A stretch of 24,175 nucleotides of DNA from Chloroflexota bacterium (GTDB lineage Bacteria > Chloroflexota > Anaerolineae > Anaerolineales > UBA11858), in NCBI GenBank assembly GCA_030666985.1, contig DAOUWT010000009.1, positions 1-24,175 of the forward strand, in the 5' to 3' direction. A program made the position numbers and the translations under genes. How positions within the stretch are numbered: position 1 is the first letter of the stretch; every line of letters begins with the position of its first letter. The notes beneath the pieces were generated by a model that was not told the origin of the DNA, made no database searches, and saw nothing but the letters and a program-made list of their open reading frames with translations. This document shows, in pieces, positions 20,902 to 24,175 of this stretch.

Positions 20902-22038
20902 TCAATCTCCCAGGTGCATGGGCATGATCACATGCAAGAAGCCATCTTCTCCCACTTGCCGGATCAAGCCGGGACTGGTAGATTTTGTGGTCTCTAGAGC
21001 AACATTGGGGGTCTTTATGACGTCAAGGACTTCCCGCAGGTATCGAACATTGAAGGCAATCAAAATATCGGGGCCTTCTATGGCAGCTTCCAGCACGGCT
21101 TGGCTATAACCGGTTTCTTCAGATCGACCAGAGATTTCTACTTTACCAGGAATCATTTCCTCGCTCCCAGGGGTGACATTGACCTGAGCAATCAGGGAAC
21201 CATCCCTGGCAAATATCTCGGCCTGCTTACAAGCTTTCAGGAAATTTGACGTGGTGAGAAGGGTGCGGGTCTGGTGGCTCTTGGGGATAATCTGTTGATA
21301 ATCTGGGAAAGTTCCCTCAATCAACTGAGAAACAAGCTCCACGTTCTTGGTTCGGAAGATGACCTGCCCGCGTCCTGGGGGGAGGGTCATGGTGACAAGC
21401 TTGCTTTCATCGCTGCTGATACGCGCCAATTCCTCCAAAGCCCGGGCCGGAATCACGGCCTTGATGGGTTTGTCCACTTTCGAAGAAAGAGCCATCGTCC
21501 GCACAGAAAGGCGGAAACCATCTGCAGCCGCCATGGTGATAGTATCACCTTCCACCGTTAGCAACACGCCTGTCAAAATTGGACGCGCTTCATCCCTGGA
21601 TGCCGCAAAAGCGACTTGGTGGATCATCTCTTTGAGGTCTTCGACATTGATCTCTACCTCAGAATCCTGGTCAGGGGTGGGCATAGGGGGAAACTCTTGA
21701 GCGTCAATGCACTTTATATCCGTATTCAAAGAGCCACACTTCACGTTCAGGGTTTGTGTGCTTTCTTCTAATATCATATCCGCCTGCTCTGGCGGCATAG
21801 TGCTGACAAGATCGGTAAAGGTTCGCGAGGGGACTGTAGTAGACCCTTCTTCCTCGATCTTCGCGCCAATCCAGCAAGTTATGCCCAACTCCAGATTGGT
21901 AGCAGATAGGCGCAAACGTCCCCCATCGGTAGCAACCAAAATATTAGAAAGCACAGGCAATGTGCTGCGGGGAGAAACAGCCCGAGAAACAATGCTCAGA
22001 CCGCGCGCTAAATTTTCTTGTAAGACAGATATTTTCAT
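20902..22038 (-). CDS. dnaN: DNA polymerase III beta subunit (sliding clamp)
   Basis: A 378-aa ring-forming clamp that holds DNA polymerase III and repair enzymes on DNA. The three similar domains are about 1-120, 125-245 and 250-378. Recognisable segments are the start MKISVLQENLARGLSIVSRA, LPVLSNILV, EFPPMP, RPILTGVLL, ADGFRLSVR, FPDYQQIIP, FNVRYLREVLD and the C-terminal MPMHL that forms part of the protein-binding pocket. Length is normal for the family. AGAGG lies nine bases before the ATG. The gene is not beside dnaA, recF or gyrB here, so it is not in the classic origin cluster. A TATACT-like -10 (22098-22103 on the minus strand) beyond repeat tract T5 may be its promoter. Confidence 0.97.
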   Translation of the reverse strand: MKISVLQENLARGLSIVSRAVSPRSTLPVLSNILVATDGGRLRLSATNLELGITCWIGAKIEEEGSTTVPSRTFTDLVSTMPPEQADMILEESTQTLNVKCGSLNTDIKCIDAQEFPPMPTPDQDSEVEINVEDLKEMIHQVAFAASRDEARPILTGVLLTVEGDTITMAAADGFRLSVRTMALSSKVDKPIKAVIPARALEELARISSDESKLVTMTLPPGRGQVIFRTKNVELVSQLIEGTFPDYQQIIPKSHQTRTLLTTSNFLKACKQAEIFARDGSLIAQVNVTPGSEEMIPGKVEISGRSEETGYSQAVLEAAIEGPDILIAFNVRYLREVLDVIKTPNVALETTKSTSPGLIRQVGEDGFLHVIMPMHLGD

Positions 22039-22055
22039 AGGGATAAACCTCTTGG

Positions 22056-22095
22056 CGTATAGCGTGTTGCGTGTTACGTGTTACGTGTTGCGTAT
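22056..22095. repeat. Word-repeat tract T5
   Basis: GCGTATAGCGTGTTGCGTG, then TTACGTG twice, then TTGCGTATAGAG. On the coding strand of dnaN this reads as CACGCAACACG/CACGTAACACG words, the same set as the other tracts. It lies about 20 bp upstream of the dnaN start, between the start and a possible promoter, so it would be transcribed. Confidence 0.7.
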
Positions 22096-22132
22096 AGAGT
22101 ATACAACGATTAGCGTGATTTTGCTACCCAAT

Positions 22133-22163
22133 CAGTTGCCAGTATTCAGTTTCCAGTGTTCAG
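22133..22163. repeat. 14-bp tandem repeat (CAGTTNCCAGTNTT)
   Basis: CAGTTGCCAGTATT (22133-22146) and CAGTTTCCAGTGTT (22147-22160) match at 12 of 14 bases and are followed by a further CAG. It lies between dnaN and the stop codon of the large membrane protein gene. Confidence 0.65.
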
Positions 22164-22168
22164 AATGT

Positions 22169-24103
22169 CTAATCCATTGCCAATGAGATGAGTGACATGA
22201 CTATGACGAATAAAATTTGAATTCCAAATAACACACCAAAAACGTAGAGAACATTTTGGAAGGGAGACCGCCCCCCACGAGAAGAAATCTCGTCTCCTTC
22301 GGCCAATTCGCGGACAATCTTCAGTGTGCGTTTGACAAGATCAGAAGTCGGGTACCCGCTGCCGAAAACCCAATGCCAACTGGCAGCTTCTGTGGGGATT
22401 GCCAGACGCAGCCCGGAGAAATTTTTCAGCCAGACACGGATGGCTTCAGTAGGCTCTGCGGCGATGCTTCCGGGGAGGATCACGGCCCGGGCCTGGGACA
22501 TAGTCTCATCGGGGACGCCGGCCTCGATGGCGTGGACAGCCAGGGGGAGGGTGGGCATCTCCCGCTGGAAGGCTGCCGCCACCTGGGGGGCAAAAGCCCC
22601 TTCCTCGGCGGTTAGCACCAGTACAGGAAATTGAGCATGAAGATCGGACAAAGATTGTTGAGCACGCTTATTATCGCTGCGGAGCAAACTCAGGTGATAC
22701 CCAAGCAACAATCCCCCAAACAAAATCAGGCTGCTCAATGCGGTAAGGACTTCGTCCAACAAATTGGGTTCAGCATCACCAAGCAAGGCTTTGAAAAGCA
22801 GAAATGAGACATAGCCTGCGGTGACCATGGCTCCAATTACGCCCACGAAAAGAGCCAGGTAGAGATAGGTTTTGCGCACCAGTGAACCTCGGGCGCGATC
22901 TCCGGCTTCACCTTCCTGGGCGGCGTCCGCTGCCATCTTCCGCCAGGATAGGAGCCAGATGGGTAGGCCCACCGCTAAACTAGACAAGGAGGCTGTGAGC
23001 CGTTCTCTCAGGTAGACGTCCCACTGGGAGACAGATTCCATAAGCAGGTCTATCAGGAAGGCAAATAGCATTTGTAAGCCTAGGAATGTGGCTATCAACC
23101 CCATGGCGGCCAGGATGTAATAGTAGAGCTTTCGGAAAAGGGCACCTCGTTTGGGGAGTTCGTCAGCGCCGAAGGTTTGGTGCAACCCTCCCCTGTAGTA
23201 AAACCACACCCCAAGCAAGGGAAGGCCCACGGCTAGAGGGTCCCCGATATCCGCCAAAAGCGTGCCAAGGGTTTGGAAATCCCCCAACGCCGCACCTAGT
23301 AAAACGTCCACTATCATCCCCAGTGGAACCAAAATCCCCACCGCGCTAAAGAGGCAGAGGAGGAAGAGGATGATTTGCCGGGTGAGCGAGGTGCGTTCGG
23401 GGAGGTGCTGGAGGGAGCGCTGGACGATGCGCCAAATCACGTACCAGAGCGGGATGCCTATCACTAACAAGGCCAATCCATTTGCCAACCAACTGGGAGG
23501 CGTCCCCCCCACTATGGTTTTGGCAAAGCTGAAGAGGTAGCGAATGACTTCGTGGACGCCGCCTACCAACATTCCCAAGCCATAAACGACTAAGAAATAA
23601 CGGGCCAGGCGGCGGATGTTGGCGAGGTTGGCGTTGGGGGGAGGGGTGTCCCAATCTTTTCGCAAGTTGTATAGTATATACGCGCCGATTAAGGCGTTCA
23701 TGAAGATGGCGATGAGGTTGTCGCTCCAAATTTGCTCACCGCCGAAGATGGCCCTGTAGGGCGGCTGGTGGAAGGCGGATAAGAGGAGGCGGTTTATGAG
23801 GACTAGGGCGTTTTGGATGACGGGGACTAAGGTTCCCAAAAACGCGCCGTATAAGAAGAGCGCTCTGATCAGGCTGAAGCGTTCTTCCTCTCCCTCGGCG
23901 GCTTGGCGTTGGGCCATCCACCAATGGAGGAGGAATATGGGCAGGCCTACTAAGAGGAGGGCCAACGCTCCGGCCAGGGAGCTGGCATCAAGTCCAACAG
24001 AGGGATTGGTAAAGGTGCGGGCCAGCCGAATCATCCCCCAGATCACTACTTCGAGGCTGATGAGTGTGATCAGATATGTGTATAATCTTCGGATGGTTTT
24101 CAT
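22169..24103 (-). CDS. Polytopic membrane protein of DUF5671-like repeats with an embedded soluble domain
   Basis: A 644-aa protein of unknown function. The first about 475 residues are built from six similar modules of roughly 75-85 aa (starting near 3, 77, 161, 238, 320 and 407). Each opens with a basic/aromatic motif (for example IRRLYTYL, FRKLYYYI, VRKTYLYL), then a long hydrophobic helix, then a second helix ending in GLPI/GIPLW and a Trp/Arg-rich edge. This pattern matches what I know as DUF5671. A soluble region follows (about 490-605, beginning FPVLVLTAEEGAF) with alternating strands and helices, then a final transmembrane helix (about 615-640). AGGAG six bases upstream supports the start. 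Neighbours give no functional hint. Even-numbered modules look more diverged than odd ones. Confidence 0.85.
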   Translation of the reverse strand: MKTIRRLYTYLITLISLEVVIWGMIRLARTFTNPSVGLDASSLAGALALLLVGLPIFLLHWWMAQRQAAEGEEERFSLIRALFLYGAFLGTLVPVIQNALVLINRLLLSAFHQPPYRAIFGGEQIWSDNLIAIFMNALIGAYILYNLRKDWDTPPPNANLANIRRLARYFLVVYGLGMLVGGVHEVIRYLFSFAKTIVGGTPPSWLANGLALLVIGIPLWYVIWRIVQRSLQHLPERTSLTRQIILFLLCLFSAVGILVPLGMIVDVLLGAALGDFQTLGTLLADIGDPLAVGLPLLGVWFYYRGGLHQTFGADELPKRGALFRKLYYYILAAMGLIATFLGLQMLFAFLIDLLMESVSQWDVYLRERLTASLSSLAVGLPIWLLSWRKMAADAAQEGEAGDRARGSLVRKTYLYLALFVGVIGAMVTAGYVSFLLFKALLGDAEPNLLDEVLTALSSLILFGGLLLGYHLSLLRSDNKRAQQSLSDLHAQFPVLVLTAEEGAFAPQVAAAFQREMPTLPLAVHAIEAGVPDETMSQARAVILPGSIAAEPTEAIRVWLKNFSGLRLAIPTEAASWHWVFGSGYPTSDLVKRTLKIVRELAEGDEISSRGGRSPFQNVLYVFGVLFGIQILFVIVMSLISLAMD

Positions 24104-24115
24104 GAGATTCTCCTT

Positions 24116-24175
24116 TTGTGAAACGTGAAGAGTGAAAAGTGATGCGTGTTGCGTGTTGCGTGAAACACGTGTCGC
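24116..24175. repeat. Word-repeat tract T6 (cut by the window edge)
   Basis: GTGAAACGTGAAGAGTGAAAAG followed by TGATGCGTGTTGCGTGTTGCG and TGAAACACGTG. These are the same words as T1-T5, here directly upstream of the membrane protein's ribosome-binding site. It continues beyond the window. Confidence 0.7.

Noticed and set aside
20902..22038. Chromosomal origin region, because dnaN is present
   Set aside because: dnaA, recF and gyrB are absent and no cluster of TTATNCACA boxes was seen around the gene.

Overview
The window reads as a chromosomal segment of a free-living bacterium, most likely a Chloroflexota (Anaerolineae-type) member. This is inference. It rests on the gene set (RecD2 without RecBC, an LCP protein, a lipoprotein-type amino-acid binding protein, a 4-Cys TRAM-domain RNA methyltransferase, a deoxynucleoside kinase, an FHA/transmembrane protein, a multi-repeat DUF5671-like membrane protein) and on the large load of short intergenic repeats. 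No phage, transposase, rRNA, tRNA or CRISPR array was seen. The genes are mostly ordinary housekeeping and accessory metabolism; the unusual part is the DNA between them.

Left part (1-6047, mainly minus strand). A repeat-rich 0.5-kb stretch is followed by a small antitoxin-like gene with no toxin beside it, an FHA-domain membrane protein, recD2 and an LCP-family cell-envelope protein. Middle (6048-14310, plus strand): an ABC-F ATPase, a Gfo/Idh/MocA oxidoreductase, and a four-gene general amino-acid ABC transporter (aapJQMP-like) with its own promoter, an attenuator-like hairpin after the binding protein and a strong terminator. Right-middle (14614-20044, plus strand): an RlmD/TrmA-family 23S rRNA or tRNA methyltransferase, a class I PLP aminotransferase with a structured leader, NADP-type glutamate dehydrogenase, and an MNT/HEPN toxin-antitoxin pair whose HEPN gene carries an in-frame amber codon. 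Right end (20060-24103, minus strand): deoxynucleoside kinase, dnaN (sliding clamp), and a large membrane protein built from about six repeats.

The amino-acid importer, aminotransferase and glutamate dehydrogenase together suggest amino-acid uptake and glutamate-centred nitrogen metabolism. RecD2, dnaN and the deoxynucleoside kinase are DNA replication/repair functions lying in separate units.

The strongest 'hidden' structure is the repeat landscape. There is a GC-rich 160-190-bp element in three intergenic copies, with a possible fourth fragment inside recD2 that encodes an extra Pro/Gly-rich segment. Low-complexity tracts built from the words CACGCAACACG and TCACGTTTCAC lie at six places, five of them close to start codons, and two contain perfect 21-bp tandem units. 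A 39-bp palindrome occurs in two copies with a conserved loop, and a 50-bp element can fold into an exact three-way junction. Several further MITE- or REP-like palindromes fill almost every gap.
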